A stretch of DNA of 64,000 bases from Daucus carota subsp. sativus (lineage: Eukaryota; Streptophyta; Magnoliopsida; Apiales; Apiaceae): contig NC_030383.2 of NCBI RefSeq assembly GCF_001625215.2, positions 48,604,380 through 48,668,379 on the forward strand, read 5' to 3'. Within the stretch, counting starts at the first letter, position 1. Each line of letters begins with the position of its first letter. Below, one piece after another: positions 27,563 to 39,600 of the stretch. Position numbers and translations under genes: made by a program. Under the pieces are notes generated by a model. That model saw only the letters and a list, made by a program, of their open reading frames with translations, searched no databases and was not told the origin of the DNA.

Positions 27563-28770
27563 TTAGCTTGAGTTGATTCTTTTGGCAGATCAAATGAAAT
27601 GTGCTTGGCCGGGGTACATTAAGTCGTTTTCTTTCTTTCTTTCTTTTTTCCTTTCCTTTTTTTCTATTTTGTATTTTTTATCTGAAGAGAAGGCAATTTT
27701 AGAGGTGTAGGAGTTGCAAAATTTTCCTTTTTTCGTGCTTTGACCATTCTCAATTTTATTTTTCTTCCCTTTATCATGGATAGATATGCATTTGGGAGTC
27801 ATTTTCACGACAAATTCTCGAGAAATTTCTGAAAAAATTTCTCGAGAAACATTTTCCAAAAAAATAATCCTGTTAAATTTTTGAGAAAAGTTTTCCAAAA
27901 ATTTCTCGAGAAAACTCTCAGGGGAATTAATGAGAAATTTGAAAATTCTTAATAAATAAATTTACGATGAAAAAAAGTTTCTTGAGAAAAGTGAATAACT
28001 TCTCAAAAATAAATAATTTTTTGTTCTATTTCTTTCACGAAAAAAATTATGAAAATAATGAGAAACAATTTTGGACAAAGAATTCCCTTCAAAAGAGAAA
28101 GTCATTTTCCTGAAATTTTTATCACTTTTTAATTTTTATATGGAAAATTTCCTTTCTTGGAAAATATTTTAATTTCCAAAAAATCAATCAAATGCAAACA
28201 AGCACATGAAAATTTGGAGAATATTTTCTATAAAATCAGAAAAACACGAAAAATACTTTCCTAGAATATATTTTCTAGAGTTCTATTCAAGAAAAGTGAG
28301 AAGTAATGGTCAAAGATGATCAAAGATCTCACAAAATCGAGAAGTAATGTCCACGGATAACATAACAGAGTTGTGAAATATGATTCCAAATACGAGGATA
28401 ATATAGTGTTTTCGATTCCAGTTACTAACGCCGGATAATATAATTTTTTTGAATTTGGGAAGAATAATCGTGTAGCGTTTTGTTGTTTTAACCCGAGTGA
28501 AACGCTATATGAATATCTCAAGCGCTACAAGATGCAGCGTTAATAAATAGTATTCGGATTTTTTTTCGGATCGTGATACCAACACCCTCAAACACTCTCT
28601 TTATATGGACATGAATGTACATGTCTTGAAATGAGTACTCATATGTTACGATTAAGGTATCTCAAACACCATCATCGTAAGATCAATGAGATATGCAGCT
28701 ACTGTGACCGATAGTTCTCTATATTCATAGTTAACATTTTAGGTAAATATAAAGCAGACGAAAGCATCTA
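27563..28770. other. 3' flank of the CP31-type gene and spacer
   Basis: No gene is seen. Between 27815 and 27912 the palindrome TTCTCGAGAA occurs three times, within about 400 bp rich in TTTCTCGAGAAA- and GAGAAAA-like words, followed by purine-rich low-complexity DNA to about 28260. Confidence 0.5.
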
Positions 28771-28778
28771 TAAAGAGG

Positions 28779-28965
28779 AAGAAAGGAATGAGTAACAGAC
28801 ATGATATCTTCCTTCAAATGTGTTTTGTTGTTTTTAACTCACTTTAGAAGAATCAGAACAATGCTAGACTATCTTTGGCACGCAAATATAATAACTTAAA
28901 GCAACATAAGAATCCTCACTTTCGAATAAAATTGCTGAGACTTGAAACACGTTGGAGGATATACT
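28779..28965 (+). promoter_or_regulatory. Upstream block shared by both SEO genes (copy 1)
   Basis: AATGAGTAACAGACATGATATCTTCCTT-like sequence, then AGAATCAGAACAAT, CACGCAAATA, CTTAAAGCAA and CTTGAAACACGTTGGAGGAT, recurs in the same order at 36139-36320 upstream of the second SEO gene. The block lies about 0.65 kb before the start codon. It is either residual duplication homology or a retained enhancer. Confidence 0.55.
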
Positions 28966-29617
28966 GATGACTCCAGTCTATCAGCATCACTGTCAAGTTA
29001 ATTTTTCCTTTATTTGCAGCATTTTTACCGGATATTACCAGTACCGCAATCTGGTGAATCTATCACTTTTCATTTTTGCCAGACCTCAGAGTAAGATTGC
29101 GGAGTTTATGATATGTACGACCTTATATTTGTCATCAAGAACTGTTAAAATTTGAGATTTTTTTTCTAATAGTAGTTAAGCCCCTCGTTTATCAAGTCCT
29201 GGACCGGCACTGTGGACACTTAAATATATGCATCAGTTGAATATATGATGACAAATCGCGTGTTCTGGTAGCCAGAACTTTTAGAACCCTGCAACAGGTA
29301 CTTTGTTCTGGATAAATAGGTTACTAAACAAGCTTACTGGCTACTTCTGTCTTTTTGCAGTTCCTTATCTTCCGAAAGTTGAGTAAAGAAGAAAGGATAG
29401 AAGGTACTGAGGGGGAATATAGCGTGACCACAACAAAGGCAGGCTTCATATTAACGTTGGACATTATTTAATTTTGATTACAAGGTAGGTATCCTCGCCT
29501 TTATTCCACACCTATGTATCACTTTAATGTAGTATATATATCTAGCACTCACCTTCCTTGTAGTATCAAGAACTCGCAATTTAATCAATATTTGCTAGTT
29601 CAACTGATTAGAACACA

Positions 29618-32600
29618 ATGAGCAACATCAAACAGTTGGTGCCACCCCCTGCGGCCACAAATGCATCTGCTTTACAGCCGTTGAATCCTATGTCCTCTGT
29701 CCAGCAGCCAAGCAATACGATGCAGCAGGGAAATACTATGGCCAATTTGCAGTCAGCCGCTAATACTATGGCCAATATGCAGCAGGAACAGCAGCAGCAG
29801 CAACAACTACAGCAGCAGCAGCAGCAGCAACAACAACAACAACTGCAGCAGCAGCAGCAACAACAACTGCAGCAGCAGCAGCGCACTGGCAATGCTGGTG
29901 TTACTATGTATCCGACGAACACAATGACTAATATGTATCCAATGAACACGACGACCAATATGTATCCAGGGAATGCTGTGGCTAATTTTCATCCTGGTAA
30001 TCTTATGACAAACACCATGCAGCCAGTTGGGAATGCTTTGGCAGGTAGGCAGCCTATGAATCCTATGTTCAATCTGCAAAATCTGATCAAAGGTGACCGT
30101 AACATGTTCATGTCTGCGGATGACAATGTGATGATGAGGCAAATATACAGCACTCATACCCCTGATGGCAGAGTGATTAATGTCAAGCCACTACTCCATA
30201 TTGTTGAGGATATTTTGTCCTTCACTCACATGAGCAGTCCTCTTGATGCTACTAATTCACATGTAATGTTCTATACTGCAGCTACTATTCTTATTTTACA
30301 CACACACACACTGCCAAGTAACCAAGGATATGTTTAAGATGGTTTAATTTATGTTACAATCCCATGCAGGAGGTCCATATGGATGACACGACGCACCAGA
30401 CTGATGTGGTTACCATGGTTGAAGCTCTGTCCCACATAATTGATCGACTTTCCTGCGAGGTTAGTATACATTTCCTTTCACAATGTACTAACATACACAT
30501 CAGCAATTGCTAGAACATCATGAACAAGTTATTAAATTCTCTGTATACCTTATCAATATAGCCATAGATGTGACGATGTCATTTGATCCTCAATTCTCAA
30601 GCAAGAAAATTTCATGTTTCCAGATATCAATCAAGTGTTTGAGTGGCTCAGACGGACATGGGACAACAGTTTCCGTCCTGCACATGGTATCAAATTACCC
30701 GTGGGATGCAAAACTAGTACTAACACTAGCAGCATTTGCATTTAGCTATGGAGAATTTTGGCTGCTTGCTCAGCTTTACTCATCTAATCAACTTGCAAGA
30801 TCAATGGCCCTCCTCAAGCAGGTTCCGCTTATCATGGAGCACTCAGGGTCACTTAAACATCGGTTTGATGCAGTTAACAGTCTCCTCAGTTCGGTCATTG
30901 ATTTAACAAGAGCAATTATTGCTTTGGAGGAATTACCAAGCATGTATATTGCGAAGGATGTGCCTCCATTTTCCACTGCCATTGAAATTATCCCCACCGC
31001 TGTATACTGGAGCATCAGGAGTGTCATTGCTTGTGCAACCACCATTAGTTACCTGACTAGCATGGGCCATGAGTATGTTTACAGTACATTTGACTTGATC
31101 ACTAGATTTCTGCGCTAAATGTATAACATACTGTTAGAAAGCACGTTGTATCTTTCTAATCATTGTCTTAATGTTTAATTCATCAGGAACACGATATCAA
31201 TGACAGAGCTGTCGTGGGAACTGTCCACACTTGCTCAGAGGATCAAGCAGATGCATGAGCATCTTAAGAGGAATTTAGACAACTGCTACCGACACATAGG
31301 TTTTTTATATATGATATTACTAGATGCAATATATATATAAATCAACACTCTGTTTAATTTGTGACCTGGTCCATATGGCGATGAATAGGTGTATATAATT
31401 AATGTTTTGGTGTTTTTAGATGAGAAGATGAGAGCTGCAGCCTACGAGTCATTGAGGCATTTGTTCGATGTGACTCACATTGACAATATGAAAGTTCTCA
31501 GGGCTCTGATTTACCCAAGGGATGATATACAGCCACTGGTTGAAGGTTCTTCTAAGAGAAGGGTAAGAATGCAAAAAACAAATTACGGATCAAATATACC
31601 TGTATATACCTTGACTAATTATAATGTAACAATACATAACTTGACTTTAAACATATGGAAAACATGTACACATGCATACAGGTTCACCTAGACGTTCTTA
31701 GGAGGAAGAATGTCTTACTACTGATATCAGGCCTAGACATTTCCCCAGATGAGCTCTCCATTCTTGAACAGATATATAGTGAATCCCGTATGCATGGAAC
31801 AAGAATGGAGAGCCTGTATGAGTTAGTCTGGATTCCAGTCGTGGATCTTTCTCATGTCGTCCACTATGGAACCACCCCTGGGCACTACGGAACCACAACT
31901 GGACCATATGGAACCACCACTGAGACATTGCCAATGCAAAAGCATACTAGTACTCAGCCAGAAGATCACAGCCTGCAGTCAAGTACTTCAAAGTCAATTT
32001 CTCTGCTCTCATCAAGAAATATGGTGGATCCTCAAAACTCTTCTGCGATTTTTAAGCAGCACTGGACCGATCCTATGCAGAAGCGTTTTGATGAGCTAAC
32101 ATCAACTATGCCATGGTACTCTGTGTACCATCCATCAATTATTGATCAGGCAGTTGTTAGGTTTATAAAGGAGAGGTGGCACTTCAGGAAGAAGCCTATA
32201 TTGGTTGTTCTTGATCCCCAAGGAAAGGAATTGAGCCCTAATGCCATTCATATGATGTGGATATGGGGGACTACTGCATTTCCTTTTACTAGCTCCAGAG
32301 AACAGGCTCTTTGGAGGGATGAGACTTGGAGGCTTGAATTGCTTGTCAGTGGCATGGATCCAATCATCTACAATGACTGGGTGAGCTTTGACTTAATTTA
32401 AATCACTTCTAGTATTCTTATTCGTACTTTCAAACTTTTGGCTAATTGATCACATTTGCCTGGTTATAGATAAGAGACGGAAAGTTCATTATTCTGTACG
32501 GAGGGGAGGACATTGAATGGATCAGAAGATTCACAAACACAGCGCGGGCTGTGGCACAAGCTGCTGGAGTTCAGCTAGAGATGGCCTACGTGGGAAAGAG

Positions 32601-33114
32601 CACAAAGAGGGAAATGGTCAGGAGGGCAATGTCAACAATCACAGTGGAGAAGCTTAGCTACTGCTGGCAAGACCCCACAATGATTTGGTTCTTCTGGGCA
32701 AGAATGGAGAGCATGTTGTTTTCAAAGATCCAAGTGAAGAAAACAGATGACCATCTTGATCCATTAATGCAAGAAATCAAGAAACTGCTGAGTTACGACA
32801 AGAGTGGAAGTTGGGCTATGTTATGCAAAGGCTCATATATTGTGACTAGTGGGCATGCTCAAACTGTCTTGAGCGCATTCCTAGAATTTGATTCATGGAA
32901 AGAAAATGTTCCACTTAGAGGCTTTGATGTGTCATTCAAAGAATATCATGACAAGCTTCATGTTGCAAACCCGCCATGTTGCAGATTCGAGTTCTTGACC
33001 ACTGCTGGAAGAATCCCAGATGGCATGACATGCCCTGAGTGCCTCCAACATATGGAGAAGTATAGCACTTTCCTCTGTTGCCATGATGAGAATTCCATTT
33101 TCCTACCCCACTAG
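29618..33114 (+). CDS. Sieve element occlusion protein, tandem copy 1
   Basis: Seven exons (29618-30262, 30370-30459, 30624-31072, 31187-31299, 31420-31562, 31682-32380, 32470-33114) encode 927 aa. Residues 1 to about 157 are a Gln/Asn/Met-rich extension with a Gln tract at 55-88 broken by Leu, then MYPTNTM-like repeats at about 97-117. The SEO core starts near IKGDRNMFMSADDNVMMRQI (158) and PLLHIVEDILSF, continues through the N-terminal SEO domain and a thioredoxin-like middle part, and ends with the Cys-rich motif CCRFEFLTTAGRIPDGMTCP plus ECLQHMEKYSTFLCCH. Exon 6 holds an insert of three YGTTTGP-like heptads (genomic about 31862-31924) and a Ser/Thr-rich linker before WTDPMQKRFDELTSTMPWYS. 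SEO proteins form P-protein filaments in phloem sieve elements and seal them after wounding; this is inferred for this copy. The start codon is supported by the identical MSNIKQLVPPPAATNAS in copy 2. Confidence 0.93.
29780..29881 (+). repeat. CAG/CAA repeat encoding the Gln tract of SEO copy 1
   Basis: Mixed CAG and CAA codons with three CTG/CTA Leu interruptions encode residues 55-88, including one Glu. Codon mixing argues against pure slippage expansion and for a retained Gln-rich segment. Confidence 0.9.
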
Positions 33115-33627
33115 AAGCAACAGGGTCTCCTACAACAAATATCTATACTACTTTCTACACAGAGTGCCTTGGCAAGTAAAATAAAAGAGAACCTACCATA
33201 TGCTACCTCAGTTCTCTCTCTCTCTCTCTCTTTGTTTTTTTTTTTGTTGTGTGAAGTTTTCGGCAGTACCAGTCTGTCCTACAATGTTTAAAGTGTGAGA
33301 TTATTGTTCGAGTGTGTCAGTGTTGCTTTTGGTAAACTGAGAATATGTCCACCCATTATTATTAGCCTAAATAAATAAGCAAAGATTCTACTTTGATATA
33401 ATATTCTGATCCAGTATGATTTGCTTAATATATAGTAGCAATACACAATCTGCATTTCTTACATTTAGCTCCTACTAAAGTTTTCATAGCTCTTTAGTTA
33501 TCAATAACCAAATATTCAATCTTTATCCTAGTTAAGTATCCAATGTCTTGTTTGAGCTTTCCATACTGTTTAACTAATAATTCAGTTTTAAATTTTCTTA
33601 ATTCTGAAATTAAGAACATAACATTCT

Positions 33628-33770
33628 GGAGTCAGGGTGTCCAAGAAAACTGTTGTAGAAAGAGCTGATGGTAAAACCATTGAAGATTGCGTATTGAAGT
33701 GGCAGAAAGAGGTTGAAGAAATCTAGGAGAGTGATGAAGAATCTGGGAAAAACATTTTAACCAAAATAGA
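33628..33770 (+). pseudogene. Coding-like remnant of unknown origin
   Basis: One frame reads SGVRVSKKTVVERADGKTIE, then DCVLKWQKEVEEI, a stop, and ESDEESGKNILT. Composition is protein-like (amphipathic, Lys/Glu balance), unlike the surrounding AT-rich DNA, but there is no start codon or splice context and I do not recognise the parent gene. Confidence 0.3.
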
Positions 33771-33866
33771 GCATAAGCATCTTAACCAAACTCGGAACCA
33801 GCACCAGCACGACTGTGTTCAGTAAATTTAACTACTAAAAGGAAAAACATCTTAACCAAATACAGG

Positions 33867-33907
33867 TCAGTTCATTTTTATTTTATTTTTTGACAAGTTC
33901 AGTTCAT
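33867..33907 (-). repeat. T-rich micro-insertion between 9-bp direct repeats
   Basis: TCAGTTCAT occurs at 33867-33875 and 33899-33907, with similarity extending several bases further on both sides. The inserted part contains TTTTATTTTTTGACAA, which on the minus strand is TTGTC plus an A-rich tail. Confidence 0.45.
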
Positions 33908-34162
33908 ATTTAGAATACAGAAACCTGCACCATCTCACATATACTAGAGATTATCATAAAAAAAGCACAGATAGAACAGAAGTTGAAAACAGAATAGATA
34001 AATTAAAAGTCTTCAGGTTAAAAGATGGCACAGATTAACAGAGTTAAAATCTTGGAATTTATGTGACTACTGTAACAAAGTGAAAAGGGTTCAGCTGCAA
34101 AGTTAGATCATTCAATACATTAGAAACTTTTGGACATTCCATTGGGTGATGGTAAAAAAGAG

Positions 34163-34212
34163 ATGAAGCATTTAGCTAAAAAAAAAACAAGAAGGAAAAA
34201 AGTATGAAGCAT
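34163..34212 (+). repeat. A-rich micro-insertion between 9-bp direct repeats
   Basis: ATGAAGCAT occurs at 34163-34171 and 34204-34212. The 32 bp between are A-rich (A10 and A6 runs). Confidence 0.45.
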
Positions 34213-34729
34213 GGGATTTGTTCAGGAGTACTGTTGGTGCTTGTCAAAATTGCTAAATATCTTGCTAAAAAAGTGTGTGAGGTTGGTTAAGCATTGCCAG
34301 TTACATCTCATGATAAATCATGGATGCATTTGAACAATTTGAGAAGGGCAAAGTTGAATTTTATGTCATTTACATGTGGAGAAAAATGAATTTTGATTTG
34401 ATCAACTCGGAAATTATTTAAATTACATGTAAAGAAAAATGAGTTGTCAACTGGTTTGTCAGATTTGAACAACTTTTGGTGCTGCCAGAGTGCGGAAGCA
34501 TAGGCTTATGCAGGGCTGTAATGAAGCCGAGTTCGAGTTTGATTCGAGTTTTTTCTTACCATTTGAGCAAAACTTGATTAACTTATTTATCATTTTTTCC
34601 GGTTCATTAATGTCCGAGTCGAGTTATTAGTTATTACCGAGTCAAGTTGATATCAAATTTGGGCTGATCGAAATCTTTTTGTCGAGTGATTAGGCCCAAA
34701 TCAAAAGTTCAAAATCAGTGTTTAGAAGT

Positions 34730-34923
34730 CCATAAAAACTCCAAGAATTAGAATATCAAGCTCTGGTTTAATGGAAGAAAGTGCGGAGGATGTAAGCAGC
34801 CATGAACTTACTGGCATGCATAAGAAGGCAAGGAATTGCAAATTGTTGGAAGGCGTTGAGGATGTAACATATGATGAAACTCAAGATTATTACAGTCTTT
34901 CAACATTCATATCTTGCTCTTAG
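34730..34923 (+). pseudogene. Open coding-like segment, unknown
   Basis: About 64 codons without a stop, reading SSSGLMEESAEDVSSHELTG followed by a Lys/Arg stretch and LLEGVEDVTYDETQDYY. Polar, acidic composition resembles an exon of a regulatory protein, but no family is recognised and no flanking exons are found. It could be a captured fragment. Confidence 0.25.
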
Positions 34924-36138
34924 ACATTTGCCAAACCTCAAATTGAAGTTGCACTTTAAGCTAAGCTTTCGATATGCCCAAATTAAATTATTTCCATCAG
35001 CTTAGGATAGAATATCACTCCAATAAAAACTTTCACACTGCTGGTATTTGCTTATACTGAAGAGGAGGATCTGATCCACTGTAACAGATACAGACTAAAG
35101 ACTCAACTTGTCCATTCCCCTCGCAGCAACAACCACATTTGCCAAAACGTGAAAAGCATAGGTATTTAATCACATTCATTGAATGAGACTGTGTAAATAT
35201 GTTTTAATTACAATAAAATAATTCATCATAACATGTTATAAATTAACAAGGCCAGTAGGCGTAAATACTTGGTTTTAATAGATAATAAAAAGATCAGCCA
35301 GAACATGTTATATAAACTAAGGAGGCTTCACAAATACTACCAAAGTTTTAATGTTTCGGAGTTAATAGTATAATATAGATTTAAGCATTCAAACGCTTGT
35401 AATGTCGAAGTAATGAGGTTGGCTCCCCTATTTTGAAATCTGCAGGCAGTAGGGCGTTGATGTTAAAAATATGAAATCTGCCCAACTACAGCTAGAAGAT
35501 TCAACAGTAGTAGAGGTGTCTGTCACACCAATGATCTCTTGGTCTAACGCTCCTTGCTCGTCTTGCATGAGGTCGAGGCTTTGAAAAGCGTAAGATAGGT
35601 GTCTCAGTGTATTTAGTTATAAAGAAAACGCATGATCTGCCAGACGACTGCAGAAATTCTTTTGTTAATCATGTTAGTCACGTACTACCCATATTGTTTG
35701 TTCAAAATGTTAACATCAAGAAATCTTATACTAACAAATGTTTGAGTTTTAGTATCTTGAGCCTCGACCTCCTGTTCAATCTACAAATTATGCTGTTAGG
35801 AATGATGAGCAGGATGAAAAGTTTGAACATGTAGCCATGAATAATTCAAATTGCAATGGATGATGGATTGTTTCTTTTATATAATTTAAAAAGTTATCAA
35901 CTTAAATATAGATATGAACATCAAAATGTTTATCTACAAATAATACAAGTAGTTCTTCTCCACATCTCATGAAAAGGAAATGGTCCTAAGGACTGAAACA
36001 CGACAGAAAAAGTGAAATGAAGTGTGAGATTCAAGGAGATATGCAAGTACTTGAATTGATTTGTATATCCATGTTACTGAGCTTCAGTAAAGAAGAAAAA
36101 AGAACTGAGAAGAATCCAAATATAGAAAAGAAGAAGAA

Positions 36139-36320
36139 AAGAATGAGTAACAAACATTAATATCTTCCTTTATTGGTATTGTTTTGTTGCTTTCTTCTTC
36201 ACTTTGAAAGAATCAGAACAATCCCAGACAATGTCATGCACGCAAATAATATAAATTACTTAAAGCAAAATGATTAATTTGATTAGTGCTTACACTTGAA
36301 ACACATTGGAGGATGCAGTG
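36139..36320 (+). promoter_or_regulatory. Upstream block shared by both SEO genes (copy 2)
   Basis: Counterpart of 28779-28965: AATGAGTAACAAACATTAAT, then AGAATCAGAACAATCCCAGA, CACGCAAATAATATAA, CTTAAAGCAAAA and CTTGAAACACATTGGAGGAT in the same order, with small insertions and deletions. Confidence 0.55.
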
Positions 36321-36579
36321 TTGAAATTTTAGAAAGGTACTCAGGTTCAGATAATTAGACAATAATAACCCAAGATAATAAAGTACATTTCTTAATTATT
36401 AAACTAAGAGGTTGCTAATCTTTCCGAGAGTTTATTTAAAGGAAGGTATATGTGGGGTATGTAGTGTCCCTAAAACTGAAAATAAGCTTCAGATTAACGA
36501 TGGAAATTATTCATTTTTCATGACAAGGAAGGTATAGTCACCTTTATTCTACCTTGGAGCATTGTATTGTTATGTAGTG

Positions 36580-36587
36580 TATATAAA
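36580..36587 (+). promoter_or_regulatory. TATA box of SEO copy 2
   Basis: TATATAAA, 80 bp before the start codon at 36668. Transcription would begin near 36610-36620, downstream of the in-frame ATG at 36605, which supports the later start. Confidence 0.6.
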
Positions 36588-36667
36588 GAGCATACTCAGA
36601 CTCCTTGAAGGATATAGAACTAGCAATTGATCATCTATATGCTAGCTTAACTGAAAATTTTAAAACA

Positions 36668-39600
36668 ATGAGCAACATCAAACAGTTAGTACCACCTCCT
36701 GCAGCGACAAATGCATCTACTTTGCAGCAACTGAGTAATGCAATGTCTTCTGCGCAGCAGCCAAGCAACACGATGCAGCCCTCCAGTTCTGTGGGCAATA
36801 TGCAGGGCAGCGCGAATGCTCTCAACAAAATGCAGCAGGGGAATACAATGGCCAATTTGCAGGCCAGCGCGAATGCTCTTAACAAAATGCAGCAGGGGAA
36901 TACTATGGCCAATTTGCAAGCAGCCGCCAATGCTATGGCCAACATGCAGCAGCAACAGCAGCAGCAGCAGCAGCAACAACAACAACTTCAGCAGACTGGC
37001 AATCCAATGTCCGGTATGCAGACTGGAAATGCAATGACTGCTATGCAGCCATCTGGGAGTTCAATGGCCACTATGTATCCAACAAATACAATGGCGACCA
37101 ATATGTATCCGACAAATACAATGACCAATATGTATCCAACGAATACAATGGCCAATATGTATCCAGGAAATGTGGTGACTAACTTGCTTCCGGTGAATCC
37201 AATGACAAGCACCATGCCACCAGTGGGGAATGCTTTGGCTCTTAGGCATCCTATGAATTCCATGTTCAATCAGCAAAATATAATCAAGGGTGACCGCAAC
37301 ATGTTCATGTCTTCGGATGACAATGTGATGATGAGGCAAATATATGATACTCATACTCCTGATGGCAGAGTACTTTATGTCAAGCCACTACTCCATATTG
37401 TGGAGGATATCTTGTCCTTCACTCATATGACTAGTCCTCTGGATGCTGCCAATGCACATGTAATCTTTATATACTGCATTGCTGTCTTAATTATCACTCA
37501 AACTGCTAAATATCAAGTAATTGTATGCAATGGCAGTTTAATCAAAATTTTGATCACATGCAGGGTGCCCATATGGATGACAAAACCCACCAATCTGAAG
37601 TGATTTCTATGCTTGAAGCACTGTCTCACTTAATTGACCGGATTTCTTGTGAGGTATATATCTCTTATTTTATTTTATGTACCAGTGAGCAAAATATATA
37701 TCAGTTGCTATATTGATGTGACTATTTATATTTGATCCTAACAATGAAATCACATATATTTACAGATATCAATCAAGTGTTTGAGTGGTTCAGACGGACA
37801 TGTGACAACAGTGTCCATACTAAACATGGTATCAAATTATCCATGGGATGCAAAACTAGTACTAACTCTAGCAGCATTTGCTTTCAGCTATGGAGAATTC
37901 TGGCTGCTTGCTCAACTTTACTCATCAAATCAACTTGCAAGGTCCATGGCCATACTTAAGCAAGTTCCACTCATCATGGAGCACTCTGGCTCTCTTCAGC
38001 ATCGGTTTGATGCAGTTAACACACTCCTCAATTCGATCATGGATTTGACGAGGACCATCATTGCATTGGAAGAGTTACCTACTATGTACATTGCGAAGGA
38101 TGTGCCTCCATTTTCAAGTGCCATTGAAACTATCCCAACTGCTGTATACTGGAGTATCAGAAGTGTCATTGCCTGTGCAACTACCATTAGTTTACTGACT
38201 AGCATGGGCCACGAGTAAGTTCGTTTACTGTACAGATGACTCAATAATTTATCAAACTTGTTTAATATTGTTGAATAACACATACTATGTAATTCACTAT
38301 TCAAATGCATTGTTTTATTTAATTATTGTCGTAATTTTAATTCATTAGGTACACGATATCAATGACAGAGCTGTCATGGGAACTGTCCACATTTGCTCAG
38401 AGGATCAAGCAGATACATGATCATCTCAAGAGGAATTTAGATATCTGCTACCTACACATAGGTTCTTATATATGATATTTCTAGATACAAGATATATAAA
38501 CCAGCATTCTGTTTAACTTGTGACATTGTTCATATGGCGATGAATAGGTGTATATGATTAATGTTTTAATGTTTTTAGATGAGAAGATGCGAGCTGCTGC
38601 TTATGAGTCACTAAGGCATTTATTTGACGTGACACACATCGACAATATGAAAGTTCTTAGGGCTCTGATTTACCCCAGGGATGATATACAGCCACTAGTT
38701 GAAGGTTCTTCTAAAAGAAGGGTATGAATACAACATAAGAATTATAAATAGTACTTATATGGATGAGCCTGATTTTATTTTTTTTTAGTAGCAATAGCTT
38801 ATCACCTTAGGAGAAACTGAAAACATATATGTAAAATACAGGTTCACCTGGATGTGCTAAGAAGAAAGAATGTCTTGCTACTGATATCAGGCCTTGACAT
38901 CTCTGCGGACGAGCTCTCCATTCTTGAACAGATTTATAGCGAGTCCCGTATCCATGGAACAAGAATGGAAAGCCTATATGAGTTGGTCTGGATTCCAATT
39001 GTGGACCTTTCTCATGTTACCCATCCGGGAACCACCCCTGGGATCTATGGAACCACCACTGGACCGTATGGAACAACCACCGGACCATATGGAACAACTA
39101 CTGACACATTTCCACTGCAGAAACATACTGGTAACCTGCCAGAAGATCACAGTCTTCACTCCAGTAATTCGAAGACGATGTCTGTGTTTTCATCAAAAAA
39201 TTTGATGGATCCTCAAAACTATTCCGCTGTCTTTAAGCAGCACTGGACTGATCCTATGCAGAAGCGCTTTGATGAGCTTACATCGACAATGCCATGGTAC
39301 TCTGTGTACCATCCATCCATCATTGATCAGGCAGTTGTCAGGTTTGTGAAGGAGAGATGGCACTTCAGGAAGAAGCCTATACTAGTTGTTCTTGATCCCC
39401 AAGGAAAGGAGGTGAGCCCTAATGCACTTCACATGATGTGGATTTGGGGGAGTACCGCCTTTCCTTTCACTAGTTCCAGAGAAGAGGCTCTTTGGAGAGA
39501 TGAGACTTGGAGGCTTGAATTGCTTGTCAGTGGCATGGATCCAATTATCTACAATGATTGGGTGAGCTTTAAATCACTTTTAGTATTCTTACTCATATTT

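Larger units (their letters stand above)
33115..36138. other. Spacer between the two SEO genes
   Basis: It begins with the 3' UTR of copy 1, including (TC)n at 33213-33231. Two coding-like remnants lie near 33628-33770 and 34730-34923, and two micro-insertions at 33867-33907 and 34163-34212. Nothing else is recognised. Confidence 0.5.

Noticed and set aside
27815-27912. Heat-shock elements in the TTCTCGAGAA cluster
   Set aside because: Spacing is TTC-n4-GAA, not the n2 spacing of heat-shock elements, and the cluster lies downstream of the gene.
29608-30157. Minus-strand open frames rich in Cys or Leu opposite the first SEO exon
   Set aside because: They are the antisense of the CAG/CAA repeat; a Gln repeat read backwards always gives poly-Cys, poly-Leu or poly-Ala.
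36631-37354. Antisense open frames opposite the second SEO exon 1
   Set aside because: Same cause: low-complexity coding repeat read on the other strand. The sense frame is conserved between copies.
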